Made by a program: the position numbers and the translations under genes. From assembly GCF_000300855.1 (NCBI RefSeq), contig NZ_ALJF01000013.1, forward strand, positions 124,001 to 188,000: a stretch of 64,000 nucleotides of DNA, given 5' to 3'. This DNA comes from Agrobacterium albertimagni AOL15. Its GTDB lineage: Bacteria > Pseudomonadota > Alphaproteobacteria > Rhizobiales > Rhizobiaceae. The notes under the pieces are model-generated. The model had not been told where the DNA came from. It made no database searches and was given only the letters and a program-made list of their open reading frames with translations. Shown one piece after another: positions 52,303-64,000 of this stretch (the first letter of the stretch is position 1; every line of letters starts with the position of its first letter).

Positions 52303-53718
52303 ATGCAGCTGAAGTCCCGTCTCGGGGTGCTGGCCAAGTCCACGGCAGTCCGGCTGTCTGCGCTCTACATCATTCTCTTCGCGCTCTGCGCCGCCTTCCT
52401 CGTCTTTTACGTGACTGGGCTTGCCGAGCGCATCCTCAACAACCAGACGCGTGATGCGCTGCGCCAGGAGGTGACCGAGATCCAGGGCGCCTTCGAGCGC
52501 GGCGGCATCAACCAGTTGCTTCGGACCATGGAGCGCCGCGCCCGACAGCCGGGAGCCAATCTCTATGTGATCGCGAGCCCCAACGGAGAGATCCTCGCCG
52601 GCAACGTCGCCTCGCTTCAGCCCGGCGTCTTCGACGAGGAGGGCTGGACCAACTTTCCCTTCCGCTACCAGCGTTATACCGACAGCGGCGCAGTGAAGCG
52701 TCACCTGGCGACGGGCCATGTCTTCGTGCTCGAAAACGGGATCCGCGTGCTTGTCGGTCGCGATCTCGGCGAACCCGGACAGCTCAGGCTGCTCGTCCGC
52801 CAGGCGCTGATGGTGGCGCTTCTGATCATGGGCGTCGGTGCGGTCGTCATCTGGTTTGCGATCGGCCGCAATGCGCTGAAACGCATCGATCGGGTTTCGG
52901 CAGCGAGCCAGAAGATCATGGCCGGCGATCTTTCGCAGCGCCTGCCCGTATCGGGCTCTGGCGACGAGTTCGATCGCCTGTCGTCCTCGCTGAACGGCAT
53001 GCTCGGGCGGATCGAACAGCTGAACGAGGGATTGCGCCAGGTCTCCGACAACATCGCCCACGACCTGAAGACGCCCTTGACGCGCCTGCGCAACAAGGCG
53101 GCCGATGCGCTGAACGAGGATGACGCGAATGCCCGCAAGGCAGCGCTCGAGACAATCATCGGCGAATCCGATCAGCTCATCCGTACCTTCAATGCGCTTT
53201 TGATGATTTCGCGCGTGGAAGCAGGCTCGATTGCGGCAGAACTGTCCGACATCGACATCTCCGCAATTGCCGCCGACAGTGCCGAACTCTACGAGCCGGT
53301 GGCGGAGGAGGCGGGCCAGGCCATGATCTGCGAGATTTCGCCGGGCCTGTCCGTGCGCGGCAACCGGGAACTGGTGGGGCAGGCGATCTCCAACCTGATC
53401 GACAATGCCATCAAATATGGCAGCCAGGGTGCCGAGGGCTCGGAGATCCGCGTGCGCGTATCGCGCGGGGGCAATGGCGTGGAGATTGCCGTCTCCGATC
53501 AGGGACCGGGCGTGCCCGAAGACAAGCGCGCCGAAGTGGTGAAGCGCTTCGTGCGCCTCGACAAGAGCCGGTCGAAGCCAGGCACCGGCCTGGGTCTGTC
53601 GCTTGTGGAGGCGATCATGGCGCTGCATGGCGGGCGACTTGTGCTGTCCGACACGCGCAGTGATCCCGATCATCCCGGCCTGACGGCGACCATGGTTTTT
53701 CCCGGACTGAAGCCGTAA
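52303..53718 (+). CDS. Sensor histidine kinase
   Basis: 471 aa. TM1 (ALYIILFALCAAFLVFYVTG), periplasmic loop of about 130 residues, TM2 (ALMVALLIMGVGAVVIWFAI), HAMP domain, phosphoacceptor VSDNIAHDLKTPLTRLRNKA and ATPase boxes (NLIDNAIKYGS, DQGPGVPED, GTGLGLSLV). The cognate regulator precedes it. The signal is unknown; the location next to degP suggests an envelope-related stimulus. Confidence 0.9.
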   Translation: MQLKSRLGVLAKSTAVRLSALYIILFALCAAFLVFYVTGLAERILNNQTRDALRQEVTEIQGAFERGGINQLLRTMERRARQPGANLYVIASPNGEILAGNVASLQPGVFDEEGWTNFPFRYQRYTDSGAVKRHLATGHVFVLENGIRVLVGRDLGEPGQLRLLVRQALMVALLIMGVGAVVIWFAIGRNALKRIDRVSAASQKIMAGDLSQRLPVSGSGDEFDRLSSSLNGMLGRIEQLNEGLRQVSDNIAHDLKTPLTRLRNKAADALNEDDANARKAALETIIGESDQLIRTFNALLMISRVEAGSIAAELSDIDISAIAADSAELYEPVAEEAGQAMICEISPGLSVRGNRELVGQAISNLIDNAIKYGSQGAEGSEIRVRVSRGGNGVEIAVSDQGPGVPEDKRAEVVKRFVRLDKSRSKPGTGLGLSLVEAIMALHGGRLVLSDTRSDPDHPGLTATMVFPGLKP

Positions 53719-53770
53719 CCTGACCCGGTTTGAGATTCGCTAGAAATCTCGGCCGGGAGAGGAGACGCTG

Positions 53771-56722
53771 ATGGGGAACGGCAGGACGAGCAGATTGTCC
53801 GATGTGGCAGAGGGCGTGATCCGTCCGCTGAACCAGACGGAGCTCAAGGCGGCCAATGCGCTGCTGAAAGACCTGACGAAACAGGAGCCGGCGCTTGCCG
53901 AGCATCTTGCGGCCGATGGCCCCTTGCGGAGCTTCGTGCTCTCCGCCTTCACGCTTTCCCCCTATCTGCGCGATCTCGCCAACCTCAAGCCGTCGCTGCT
54001 GCTCGCTGCTGTCTCGGCGCCGATCGAGCCGCAAATCCTCGACGCGATCGAAGAGGCGCGCTCGGCCTGGAGGCCAGATGCATCCGGTGCCGTGCCCGGC
54101 GAGCCGGAGGTCATGGCAAGGCTGCGGCGCGCCAAGCGCAGGGTGGCATTTCTCACGGCGCTTGCCGATCTCGCCCGGGTCTTCACCGCCCGCGATACCA
54201 CGGCCTGGCTGAGCGCGGTGGCGGATGCGGCTGTTGCCGCTGCAATCAATCATCTGCTGCTGCTGGGCCATGAGGGCGGTAAGCTGACGTTGAAGAACCG
54301 CGACAATCCCGCCGAAGGCAGCGGGCTGATCGTGCTTGGCATGGGCAAGCACGGCGCCCGGGAACTCAACTATTCCTCCGATATCGACCTCGTCATCTTC
54401 TACGATCCGGACTCCGGGATCCTTGGGGATCCCGACGACGCCATGGAAACCTACGGCCGGATGATGCGCCGTCTGGTTCGCATCCTGCAGGAACGTACGG
54501 CTGACGGTTATGTTTTCCGCACCGATCTTCGCCTCAGACCCGATCCGGGCTCGACGCCGCTGGCCGTGCCCGTCGAGGCAGCGCTGATCTACTACGAGGG
54601 CCGGGGGCAGAACTGGGAGCGCGCAGCCTTCATCAAGGCGCGGCCGGTGGCCGGTGACCTGGAGGCCGGCGAGGGCTTCCTGAGGGAACTCGTGCCCTTC
54701 GTTTTCCGCAAATATCTCGACTATGCGGCAATCGCCGACATTCACTCGATCAAGCGTCAGATCCATGTGCACAAGGGGCACGGCGCAATCGCGGTGAAGG
54801 GGCACAATGTCAAGCTCGGTCGCGGCGGCATCCGCGAGATCGAATTCTTTGCCCAGACGCAGCAGTTGATCGCCGGTGGTCGCATGCCGGACCTCCGCTG
54901 CCGCCCCACGGAGGAGGCGCTGAAGGCGCTGGCCGCGGCGCGCTGGATCGACGAGCAGACGGCCGAAGAACTGACCGACTGCTACTGGTTCATGCGCGAT
55001 GTCGAGCACCGCATCCAGATGGTGCATGACGAGCAGACGCATGTCTTGCCCGAAACCGAGGCCGAGCTGAAGCGCATTGCCTTCATGCTGGGCTTCATCG
55101 ACACCACGGCCTTTTCGCGGGCGCTGGAAACGACGCTGAAGACCGTCGAAAAGCGCTATGCCCGTCTTTTCGAAAAGGAGGAGGGCCTGTCTAGCGCGAC
55201 GGGCAATCTCGTCTTCACCGGCCAGCAGGATGACCCGGACACGCTGAAGACGCTGAAGGGGCTCGGCTTCGAAAGGCCGGAAGCCATCTCCGGTGTGATC
55301 CGCACCTGGCATTACGGACGTTACAGGGCGACGCAATCGGTCGAAGCGCGCGAGCGACTGACCGAGATGACGCCTGATCTCTTGAAGGCCTTCGGCGAGA
55401 GCCGGCGGGCCGACGAGGCGCTCTTGCGCTTCGACAACTTCCTCTCAGGGCTTCCTGCCGGCATCCAGCTCTTCTCGCTGCTCGGCAACAATCCCGCCCT
55501 TCTCGACCTGCTGGTCAACATCATGGCGGCCGCCCCGCGGCTTGCCGAGATCATCGCAGAGCGGCCGCATGTCTTCGACGGCATGCTGGATCCGGGGCTT
55601 CTGGTGGAGCTTCCCACCCGCGACTATCTCGGAAAGCGGCTGAAGAGTTTCCTCTCCAGCGCCCGCCACTACGAGGAAATCCTCGACCGGCTGCGCATCT
55701 TTGCCGCCGAGCAGCGCTTCCTGATCGGCATTCGCTTGTTGACCGGCTCGATCGGCGGAGCTCAGGCCGGCCACGCCTTTACCGACCTCGCCGATCTCGT
55801 CATCGACGAGGCGTTGAAGGCGGTCATTGCAGAGATGGAGGCGGCGCATGGCAAGATCCCCGGGGGCCGCGTGGCGCTTGCCGGCATGGGCAAGCTCGGC
55901 TCCTTCGAACTGACGGCAGGATCCGACGTCGATCTGATCCTGCTTTACGAGCATGACGACGATGCCTCGGAGTCCGATGGTGCAAAGCCGCTCGATCCGA
56001 TGCGCTACTACACCCGGCTCACCCAGCGGCTGATCGCAGCACTGTCGGCCCCCACGGCCGAAGGCGTACTCTACGAGGTCGACATGCGGCTTCGCCCCTC
56101 CGGCAACAAGGGACCGGTGGCAACCAGGCTCCGCGCCTTTGCCCGCTACCAGCGCGAGGAGGCCTGGACCTGGGAACACATGGCGCTTTCGCGCGCCCGC
56201 ATGATGTCCGGTGACGCCGGCCTCGTCGCCGAGGCCGAACGCATCATCGAGGAGGTGCTGGCCGCCCCGCGCGACCGCGCAAAAACGGTCAAGGACGTGT
56301 TGGAGATGCGCGCCCTGATCGAACAGGAGAAGCCGGCCAAGGACATCTGGGACCTGAAGCTCATACCCGGCGGCCTTGTCGATATCGAGTTCATTGCGCA
56401 ATATCTGGCGCTGGTGGCTCCCGCGAAGGGCCACCGCGTGCGCACCAACGAATTGTCCACGGCGGACGCACTGAAGGCGCTCGGCGCGCTCATCGACCCC
56501 AACGATCTGGATATCTGCCTTTCCGCGCTCAAGCTCTACACGGACCTGTCGCAGGTCATACGCCTCTGCATCGACGGCCCCTTCGATCCTGCCAATGTCC
56601 CGGCCGGCCTCACCGACCGCGTCGCACGCGCTGCCGAAAGCCCGGACATGAAAACGGCCGAGGCAGAGGTGAAGCGGCTGTCGAAGGCGGTGAGGAAGGT
56701 GTTTTCGCGGGTGGTGTCGTAA
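53771..56722 (+). CDS. glnE: Glutamine synthetase adenylyltransferase/deadenylylase GlnE
   Basis: 983 aa. Two nucleotidyltransferase domains: the N-terminal deadenylylase with NYSSDIDLVIFYDPD (about residue 200) and the C-terminal adenylylase with TAGSDVDLILLYEHD (about 717). GMGKHGARELN and GMGKLGSFELT precede these motifs. It switches glutamine synthetase activity in response to PII signals. The length is normal for the family. The order RR-HK-glnE-HK-pepN is conserved in Rhizobiaceae. Confidence 0.96.
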   Translation: MGNGRTSRLSDVAEGVIRPLNQTELKAANALLKDLTKQEPALAEHLAADGPLRSFVLSAFTLSPYLRDLANLKPSLLLAAVSAPIEPQILDAIEEARSAWRPDASGAVPGEPEVMARLRRAKRRVAFLTALADLARVFTARDTTAWLSAVADAAVAAAINHLLLLGHEGGKLTLKNRDNPAEGSGLIVLGMGKHGARELNYSSDIDLVIFYDPDSGILGDPDDAMETYGRMMRRLVRILQERTADGYVFRTDLRLRPDPGSTPLAVPVEAALIYYEGRGQNWERAAFIKARPVAGDLEAGEGFLRELVPFVFRKYLDYAAIADIHSIKRQIHVHKGHGAIAVKGHNVKLGRGGIREIEFFAQTQQLIAGGRMPDLRCRPTEEALKALAAARWIDEQTAEELTDCYWFMRDVEHRIQMVHDEQTHVLPETEAELKRIAFMLGFIDTTAFSRALETTLKTVEKRYARLFEKEEGLSSATGNLVFTGQQDDPDTLKTLKGLGFERPEAISGVIRTWHYGRYRATQSVEARERLTEMTPDLLKAFGESRRADEALLRFDNFLSGLPAGIQLFSLLGNNPALLDLLVNIMAAAPRLAEIIAERPHVFDGMLDPGLLVELPTRDYLGKRLKSFLSSARHYEEILDRLRIFAAEQRFLIGIRLLTGSIGGAQAGHAFTDLADLVIDEALKAVIAEMEAAHGKIPGGRVALAGMGKLGSFELTAGSDVDLILLYEHDDDASESDGAKPLDPMRYYTRLTQRLIAALSAPTAEGVLYEVDMRLRPSGNKGPVATRLRAFARYQREEAWTWEHMALSRARMMSGDAGLVAEAERIIEEVLAAPRDRAKTVKDVLEMRALIEQEKPAKDIWDLKLIPGGLVDIEFIAQYLALVAPAKGHRVRTNELSTADALKALGALIDPNDLDICLSALKLYTDLSQVIRLCIDGPFDPANVPAGLTDRVARAAESPDMKTAEAEVKRLSKAVRKVFSRVVS

Positions 56723-56807
56723 CCACGGCACGATACATGTCCGGTGCAAGCGTTGATTGCAGTTGGGCCTGCTGCTAACGTCGCGCAATCGAGCCGGGAG
56801 TTTTCAT

Positions 56808-57335
56808 GTGCCATCCTCGCCGTTTCATGACCTTGCCAGCCGCCATCCCGGGCTCACGCCACCGATTGCGTCGATGACCGCAGAAGCGGCCGGTGTTGCA
56901 TTGGACCGGCACCACGCGAGCCCACAATCCCTGTTGATCGCAGGGCCAGCCGGTCGCGTTCAGGCAGAGGTTACCTGGGGGGCGATCGACGACCGGATGC
57001 GGCGCGCCTGGAACAACAGTGTGTCCCGTACCGAGAACGGCGCGCTGGCCATTGCAATAGCAGCCATTGAGCTCGCCCTTGGTTTGGTCGTGGTGCTGAG
57101 AGCTGAAACCGGCTCAGGCGCTGACTATTACCTTGCACAGATGGGCGGTGAGCTCGGTGAGCCGGAGGACTGGTTGCGGCTGGAGATCTCTGGAACGGAC
57201 GAGGGTGACGGAAAAATCCTTGCCTACAGACTGGTGGAGAAATGCCGACAGGCGCGAGCGGGCCGATGCAATTTACCGACAATCGCCTGTGTGGTAGGAT
57301 TTCGGCAACTGGAGGTGAGGCATGTCCATGTTTGA
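56808..57335 (+). CDS. Uncharacterised protein, first gene of a two-gene module
   Basis: 175 aa. The GTG at 56808 has GGGAG 7 nt upstream; a start at 56874 would cut away conserved-looking sequence (FHDLASRHPGLTPPIASMTA, ALDRHH). The middle is helical and the C-terminal part reads RAETGSGADYYLAQMGGELG, then WLRLEISGTDEG and CNLPTIACVVGFRQLEV. I recall proteins with the same GTGxDYxLG ... RLEVSGT ... pattern in many bacteria, always followed by a small helical protein, but no function is known to me. It overlaps the next gene by 14 nt. There is no signal peptide. Confidence 0.6.
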   Translation: MPSSPFHDLASRHPGLTPPIASMTAEAAGVALDRHHASPQSLLIAGPAGRVQAEVTWGAIDDRMRRAWNNSVSRTENGALAIAIAAIELALGLVVVLRAETGSGADYYLAQMGGELGEPEDWLRLEISGTDEGDGKILAYRLVEKCRQARAGRCNLPTIACVVGFRQLEVRHVHV

Positions 57336-57702
57336 TGACTCAGCCTGGTTGTCAGCCCATCGGCGCAGCGAGGTCTTCGCCGGGCAAGCTCAGCAGGCCC
57401 TAGTCCGTGGGCAAGACGAGCAAGCCGTGCATCATTTTCTTCAGGCCGCGAGAGCAGAAACGGAAGCTCTTCAAAGCCTGGCCGGCGATAGCCCGAGGCT
57501 TCTGGGGATCATTTCGGTGAGTGCGGCCGCACTGCTCATCAAGGCACACGAGCCGGTCGAGGCACAGGAATTGATCGAGCAGCTTCTGCAGAATCCAGAT
57601 CTGCCCGAATTCGCCGCAGAAGAATTGACGGACTTGCTTGAGGGACTTCAACTTGGCCCAGGGCATGGCGGCCATCAAGGTTTCGGCAATAGCGGGCCCT
57701 GA
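57322..57702 (+). CDS. Small helical-repeat protein, second gene of the module
   Basis: 126 aa. It looks like TPR/MIT-type helical hairpins: VFAGQAQQALVRGQDEQAVH, FLQAARAETEALQSLAG, ILSVSAAALLIKAHEP-like segment (IISVSAAALLIKAHEPVEAQ) and ELIEQLLQNPDLPEFAAEEL. GGAGGTGAGG lies just before the ATG at 57322. The C-terminal 15 residues are Gly-rich. It probably binds the partner encoded upstream. The role is unknown. Confidence 0.65.
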   Translation: MSMFDDSAWLSAHRRSEVFAGQAQQALVRGQDEQAVHHFLQAARAETEALQSLAGDSPRLLGIISVSAAALLIKAHEPVEAQELIEQLLQNPDLPEFAAEELTDLLEGLQLGPGHGGHQGFGNSGP

Positions 57703-57732
57703 GCATCCGCGAACGTCGACGATCTTTTACTC

Positions 57733-60099
<2,367 letters not shown>

Positions 60100-60312
60100 C
60101 GTCCCTGCCTCTGTCCCTCGTGTGATTCGAGCGCCGCTTGCCCGAATCTGACGCCAAGGAATCATGGCCGATTCGGCTTGTCCAGAGCCGGTGCGTAAAG
60201 AAAATATTAACCCATTGCTCCGACTCCGCTTTTTTATCGGCGTAAGTGCAAGAGGCTGAATCTGATGGAAAAATAGCTGGTACTCAGAGGCCGGAAAACG
60301 CCCAACGACGAG

Positions 60313-60342
60313 AAAAGGCGCCGGTTTTCGCGGCGCCTTTTT
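60313..60342 (-). terminator. Rho-independent terminator of pepN
   Basis: AAAAGGCGCCGGTTTTCGCG then GCGCCTTTTT: a GGCGCC stem with T-run on both strands. It lies 20 bp beyond the pepN stop codon and also faces the kinase promoter region, so it would insulate both. Confidence 0.85.
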
Positions 60343-60362
60343 CATCGGATCGGATCTGTCGA

Positions 60363-63011
60363 TCAGCCCTTGAGGATGCGGTCGACGATGTCACGCACGT
60401 CGGTCGAGAGCGTGGTCGAGGCCTCGATGGTCGTCAGCGCCGCGCGCGCCTTGTCGGCACGGCCGGGTTCGAGCAGACGCCAGGAACGCATGGCGGTCAG
60501 AAGGCGAGCCGCAAGCTGCGGATTGCGCGGGTCGATCGCGAGGATCTGCTCGGCAAAGAAGGCATAGGCCGCACCGTCGGCACGGTTGAAGCCGGTCGCA
60601 TTGCCGAAGGCGAAGGTGCCGACGAGCGAGCGCACGCGGTTCGGATTGGTCGGCTGGAAATGCGGGCTTGTCATCAACGCCTTGACCCGGTCGAGGCTGG
60701 CTGCACCCGGGATCGTCGCCTGGATGGTGAACCACTTGTCGAGCACGAGCGCATTCGCGGCAAAGCGGGTTTCGAAAGCAATGAGCGCCTGTTTCGTCTC
60801 TTCCGCATCCGGGAAGCGGTGCGCGAGGATGGTGAGGGCCTGGGACATGTCCGTCATGTTGTCGGCGCGGCCGAAAGCCTCCGCCGCAAGCGCCGGGGAA
60901 TTCTCTGCGAGCGACAGGAAGGAGAGGGCGATGTTCTTCAGCGCCCGTTTGCCTGCACCTGCGGCGTCGGGCGAGAAGGGGCCGGATGCGGAGTGGGCGG
61001 CGTAGAGCGTGCGGAAGACGTCCGTACCAGCGGTCGCGATCGCCATCAGCACAGCCTGGCGGCCGGCATGGATGGCATCGGGATCATTGTTGCCGCCGAT
61101 TTCGCGCGCAATGTCGGCTTCGCTCGGCAGCGTGAGGGCCTGGGCGCGGAAGGCTGGCTCCAGCGTTTCGTCCGCAGCAATGGCAAGCAGTACGCCGACG
61201 AAAGCGTCGCTGATCGTGACCGAACCACCGTCACGAACCGTCTTTGCGGCGTCCGTCAGAGCCGGCAGCGCGAGGTCGGTGATTGCCTGCCAGCGGGCGA
61301 AAAGGTCGCTGTCGTGGCGGGCGATATGGCCGAGATCCTCGGCACTCTGCGAGAAATGCAGGGTGACCGGGGCGGAGAAGCCACGGTTGAGCGAGACGAC
61401 CGGGCGGCTACCGATGCCCGAGAAGGTGAAGCTCTGGGCGCGCTGGGTGAGGTGCAGCACATCGCCCGTGACATCGCCGCCGGCGATGGACGAGGCTGTG
61501 GCTTCCGAGCCGTTTTCCGAGATCAGCGCGAAGCGAAGCGGGATGTGCATCGGCTCCTTGTTGCTCTGGCCGGGCGTTGCCGGGATCATCTGCTCGAGCG
61601 ACAGCGTCAGGGTCTTGGCAGACGCGTCATAGGCAGAGGAGACGGTGATCTGCGGCGTGCCAGCCTGGTGATACCAGAGCGAGAACTGCGTGAGATCGCG
61701 GCCGCTCGCATCCTCGAAGCACTTGACGAAATCCTCGACCGTCGCGGCATCGCCGTCATGACGTTCGAAGTAGAGGTCCATGCCCTTCTTGAAATCGTCG
61801 CGGCCGAGGATGGTCGCGATCATGCGGGTGACTTCCGAGCCCTTCTCGTAGACGGTCGTCGTGTAGAAGTTGTTGATTTCGCGATACTTGGTCGGGCGCA
61901 CAGGATGGGCGAGCGGGCCCGCATCCTCCGGGAACTGCTCGGACCGCAGGTGGCGGACTTCCGCGATACGCTTGACCGAACGCGAGCGCATGTCGGCGGA
62001 GAATTCGTGGTCGCGGTAGACGGTCAGGCCTTCCTTCAGGCACAGCTGGAACCAGTCGCGGCAGGTGATGCGGTTGCCGGTCCAGTTGTGGAAGTATTCA
62101 TGCGCGATGATCGCCTCGATATTCGCGTAATCCTGGTCGGTCGCGGTCTCGGGGTCGGCGAGCACATATTTGTCGTTGAAGATGTTGAGGCCCTTGTTCT
62201 CCATGGCACCCATGTTGAAGTCGGAGACGGCAACGATCATGAAGATATCCAGATCGTATTCGCGGCCGAAGACCTCTTCGTCCCACTTCATCGAGCGCTT
62301 CAGCGCATCCATGGCATAGGCGGCGCGCGGCTCCTTGCCGTGTTCGACATAGATCTTCAGGGCCACTTCGCGGCCGGACATGGTGGTGAACGTGTCTTCG
62401 ACAATGCCGAGGTCACCGGCAACCAGCGCGAACAGGTAGGAAGGCTTCGGATGCGGGTCGAACCAGGCGGCGAAATGCTTGTCCGGGCCGAAGCCAGCAC
62501 CACCGAGGAAATTGCCGTTCGAAAGCAAGAGCGGATTGGCGGCCTTGTCGGCGATGATGTTGATCGTATAGACGGCGAGCACATCCGGCCGATCGGGGAA
62601 ATAGGTGATGCGGCGGAAGCCCTCGGCCTCGCACTGCGTGCAATAGATGCCGTTCGAGCGATAGAGGCCCATCAGCTGGGTGTTCGCCTCCGGATTGATC
62701 ATCGTGACCACGGTGATCTCGAAGGGAGTGGATTCCGGCAGGTCGCGGATCGTGAGGCTCTCCGGCGTCGCGGTGTAGCGCGCGGGATCCAGCTCGATCT
62801 GATCGAAGAGCAGGCTCGTCATGGTGAGGTCGTCACCGTCGAGCACCAGGGGGGCTGCCGCATCGACGCCTTCGCGCCGATGGAAGATCAACCGGGCTTC
62901 CACCTTGGTTTCCGTCGGGTCCAGTTCGAAGGTCAGATCAACCCGTTCCAGAACGAAGTCGGTGGGGCGGTAGTCTGCCAGATGAACGATCCGGCCCGTG
63001 TCTGTGCGCAT
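60363..63011 (-). CDS. pepN: Aminopeptidase N (PepN, M1 family)
   Basis: 882 aa. The start at 63011 (MRTDTGRIVHLADYRP) is family-typical. Zinc site HEYFHNW (about residue 302) with the downstream glutamate in CLKEGLTVYRDHEFS, and exopeptidase motif MGAMENKGLN (about 266). It releases N-terminal amino acids from peptides in the cytosol. It ends at a strong terminator. No operon partner. Confidence 0.95.
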   Translation of the reverse strand: MRTDTGRIVHLADYRPTDFVLERVDLTFELDPTETKVEARLIFHRREGVDAAAPLVLDGDDLTMTSLLFDQIELDPARYTATPESLTIRDLPESTPFEITVVTMINPEANTQLMGLYRSNGIYCTQCEAEGFRRITYFPDRPDVLAVYTINIIADKAANPLLLSNGNFLGGAGFGPDKHFAAWFDPHPKPSYLFALVAGDLGIVEDTFTTMSGREVALKIYVEHGKEPRAAYAMDALKRSMKWDEEVFGREYDLDIFMIVAVSDFNMGAMENKGLNIFNDKYVLADPETATDQDYANIEAIIAHEYFHNWTGNRITCRDWFQLCLKEGLTVYRDHEFSADMRSRSVKRIAEVRHLRSEQFPEDAGPLAHPVRPTKYREINNFYTTTVYEKGSEVTRMIATILGRDDFKKGMDLYFERHDGDAATVEDFVKCFEDASGRDLTQFSLWYHQAGTPQITVSSAYDASAKTLTLSLEQMIPATPGQSNKEPMHIPLRFALISENGSEATASSIAGGDVTGDVLHLTQRAQSFTFSGIGSRPVVSLNRGFSAPVTLHFSQSAEDLGHIARHDSDLFARWQAITDLALPALTDAAKTVRDGGSVTISDAFVGVLLAIAADETLEPAFRAQALTLPSEADIAREIGGNNDPDAIHAGRQAVLMAIATAGTDVFRTLYAAHSASGPFSPDAAGAGKRALKNIALSFLSLAENSPALAAEAFGRADNMTDMSQALTILAHRFPDAEETKQALIAFETRFAANALVLDKWFTIQATIPGAASLDRVKALMTSPHFQPTNPNRVRSLVGTFAFGNATGFNRADGAAYAFFAEQILAIDPRNPQLAARLLTAMRSWRLLEPGRADKARAALTTIEASTTLSTDVRDIVDRILKG

Positions 63012-63259
63012 TGTGTGTCCTGGTCGCTGCGGGGTTGGCCACCACGGCACGGCACGAGCGCTGGGACTCGCGACCGCCTGGGGTCAAGTTGTCGCGATGA
63101 TTGCAGCAATTTCTGAACGATTGTTAAAACACGAGTTATTTTTACGATGCTCTTGATCCTGGAGCCGATTTTCTTGGGTTTCACGGCCGAGATCGCGCTT
63201 CAAATCCAAGAATAGTCACCAGAATATCTTTGAGAATACCGGTCAAAATGCGGGCGGTA

Positions 63260-64000
63260 TCATCGCAACCGGAGTTGCTGGCGCAGCGTTTCGTCGCTGT
63301 CCATCGTCTGGATGATCACCCCGGACCAGCCGAGGCCATCATAGTCCTCGTAGCCGAGGGTCTTCGCAAAGGCGACGATTGCGCCGCTCTGGTCATAATA
63401 GCTGCCCTTGGCGAGCTGAGCGGGATTGTTGAGTGCGAAGTGGGTGTAGATCCGCTCCGGACGGGAGGAGGCGATCACCATATTGCTGCCGTCGAGCAAC
63501 AGGACTTCCGTCTTCTCGGCGACCTGCGGCGGCAGGTTCGCCTCCTTCTCGACGATGGCCTGCCCCTGGGCCTTCCAGTCGAAATAGACGCCGAGCGTGC
63601 CGAGAAGTGCGCCGTCACTGCGGCCGCCCTCCCGGATGCCGGTGGCGTAAACCAGCACATCCCGATTGTCGTGCACGAGGCTGCGCTTGACGGTGTCGAC
63701 GATATAGTCGTCACCGCTCTGGCAGGTACGGGCGGCTCGGAACCAGGCTTCGCTGGACAGATCTCGGTCCTTGAGGCTCCGATGATATCGGGGATTGGCC
63801 GAGGCGACGACCTTGCCGGCGGCGTCGGTCATGACGAGATCGAGATAGACCGTGTAGAAGCGGTTGATGACGCCGAGCCGTGCGGATGCGTGCTGGGCTC
63901 GTTCGGGCGAGGGCTGTTCGAGCGCCTCCCAAAGCGCGCTGTCGGTTGCCCACCAACGCACGTCTGCCGTGCGCTCGAAGAGATTGCGGACGATGAACTG
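63260..64000 (-). CDS. Cache-domain sensor protein, partial (runs off the right edge)
   Basis: The visible 246 residues are the C-terminal end of a longer protein; the frame is open to 64000, reading QFIVRNLFERTADVRWWATD there. They show a Cache-type sensor pattern: YLDLVMTDAAGKVVASANPR, DYIVDTVKRSLVHDNRDVLV, GTLGVYFDWKAQGQAIVEKE and GYEDYDGLGWSGVI. It ends in RLR* shortly after the Cache part, with no HAMP, kinase or chemotaxis module following, so the effector domain, if any, precedes the sensor. The family cannot be settled from this part. Confidence 0.65.
   Translation of the reverse strand, partial: QFIVRNLFERTADVRWWATDSALWEALEQPSPERAQHASARLGVINRFYTVYLDLVMTDAAGKVVASANPRYHRSLKDRDLSSEAWFRAARTCQSGDDYIVDTVKRSLVHDNRDVLVYATGIREGGRSDGALLGTLGVYFDWKAQGQAIVEKEANLPPQVAEKTEVLLLDGSNMVIASSRPERIYTHFALNNPAQLAKGSYYDQSGAIVAFAKTLGYEDYDGLGWSGVIIQTMDSDETLRQQLRLR

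Overview
The window looks like a chromosome segment of a Rhizobiaceae member (Rhizobium/Agrobacterium/Sinorhizobium relatives). The grounds are high GC, a feuN-feuP-feuQ-like cluster followed by cytochrome c maturation genes (ccmI-ccmE-ccmF-ccmH), a degP-type protease, an OmpR/EnvZ-type two-component pair, glnE, a PAS histidine kinase and pepN, plus dense GC-rich intergenic palindromes of the kind seen in rhizobia. Species cannot be decided from the sequence alone.

Layout. 1-5.7 kb: two convergent GGDEF diguanylate cyclases and a class A penicillin-binding protein. 5.9-8.9 kb: a UPF0260 metal-cluster-type protein, an RHH/ParE toxin-antitoxin (TA) pair, a GNAT acetyltransferase and an unusual fusion of a RelB/DinJ antitoxin domain to a HEPN-like domain. 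8.9-13.2 kb: a copper-efflux module (copA, cueR, copZ) with MerR-type promoters, then an AhpD-like protein. 13.4-14.5 kb: a third GGDEF cyclase.

14.6-40.9 kb: the main feature is a complete-looking gene transfer agent (GTA) structural cluster of the RcGTA type. It runs in canonical order: a g1-position gene, terminase, portal, prohead protease, capsid, two connectors, tail terminator, tail tube, g10, tail chaperone, a very short tape measure, g12, g13, the NlpC/P60 peptidase g14 and the giant g15. No GTA gene looks broken. The cluster is spread over about 26 kb because unrelated genes and repeats sit between the blocks: a DUF559 nuclease bracketed by near-identical 225-bp repeats, a 41-aa peptide gene with its own terminator, a GH19 endolysin, a Dabb protein, two overlapping tiny membrane proteins, an MNT/HEPN pair, an MFS transporter, a VapBC module with frameshifted vapC, a NUDIX hydrolase, a polysaccharide-lyase-like lectin-fold protein and a ParDE pair. 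No integrase, phage repressor or DNA replication gene is present, which argues for a GTA over an ordinary prophage.

41-64 kb: mostly conserved core functions (envelope/osmotic signalling, cytochrome c maturation, periplasmic quality control, nitrogen regulation, peptidase), interrupted by a frameshifted HigBA-like module, a Doc module whose antitoxin is only 56 aa, and an uncharacterised two-gene module between glnE and the PAS kinase. The last gene, encoding a Cache-type sensor protein, runs off the right edge.

At least six families of short palindromic repeats are interspersed. Two copies lie inside coding sequence: one adds about 40 in-frame residues to the nucleotide-binding domain of CopA, another encodes most of an N-terminal extension of CcmH.
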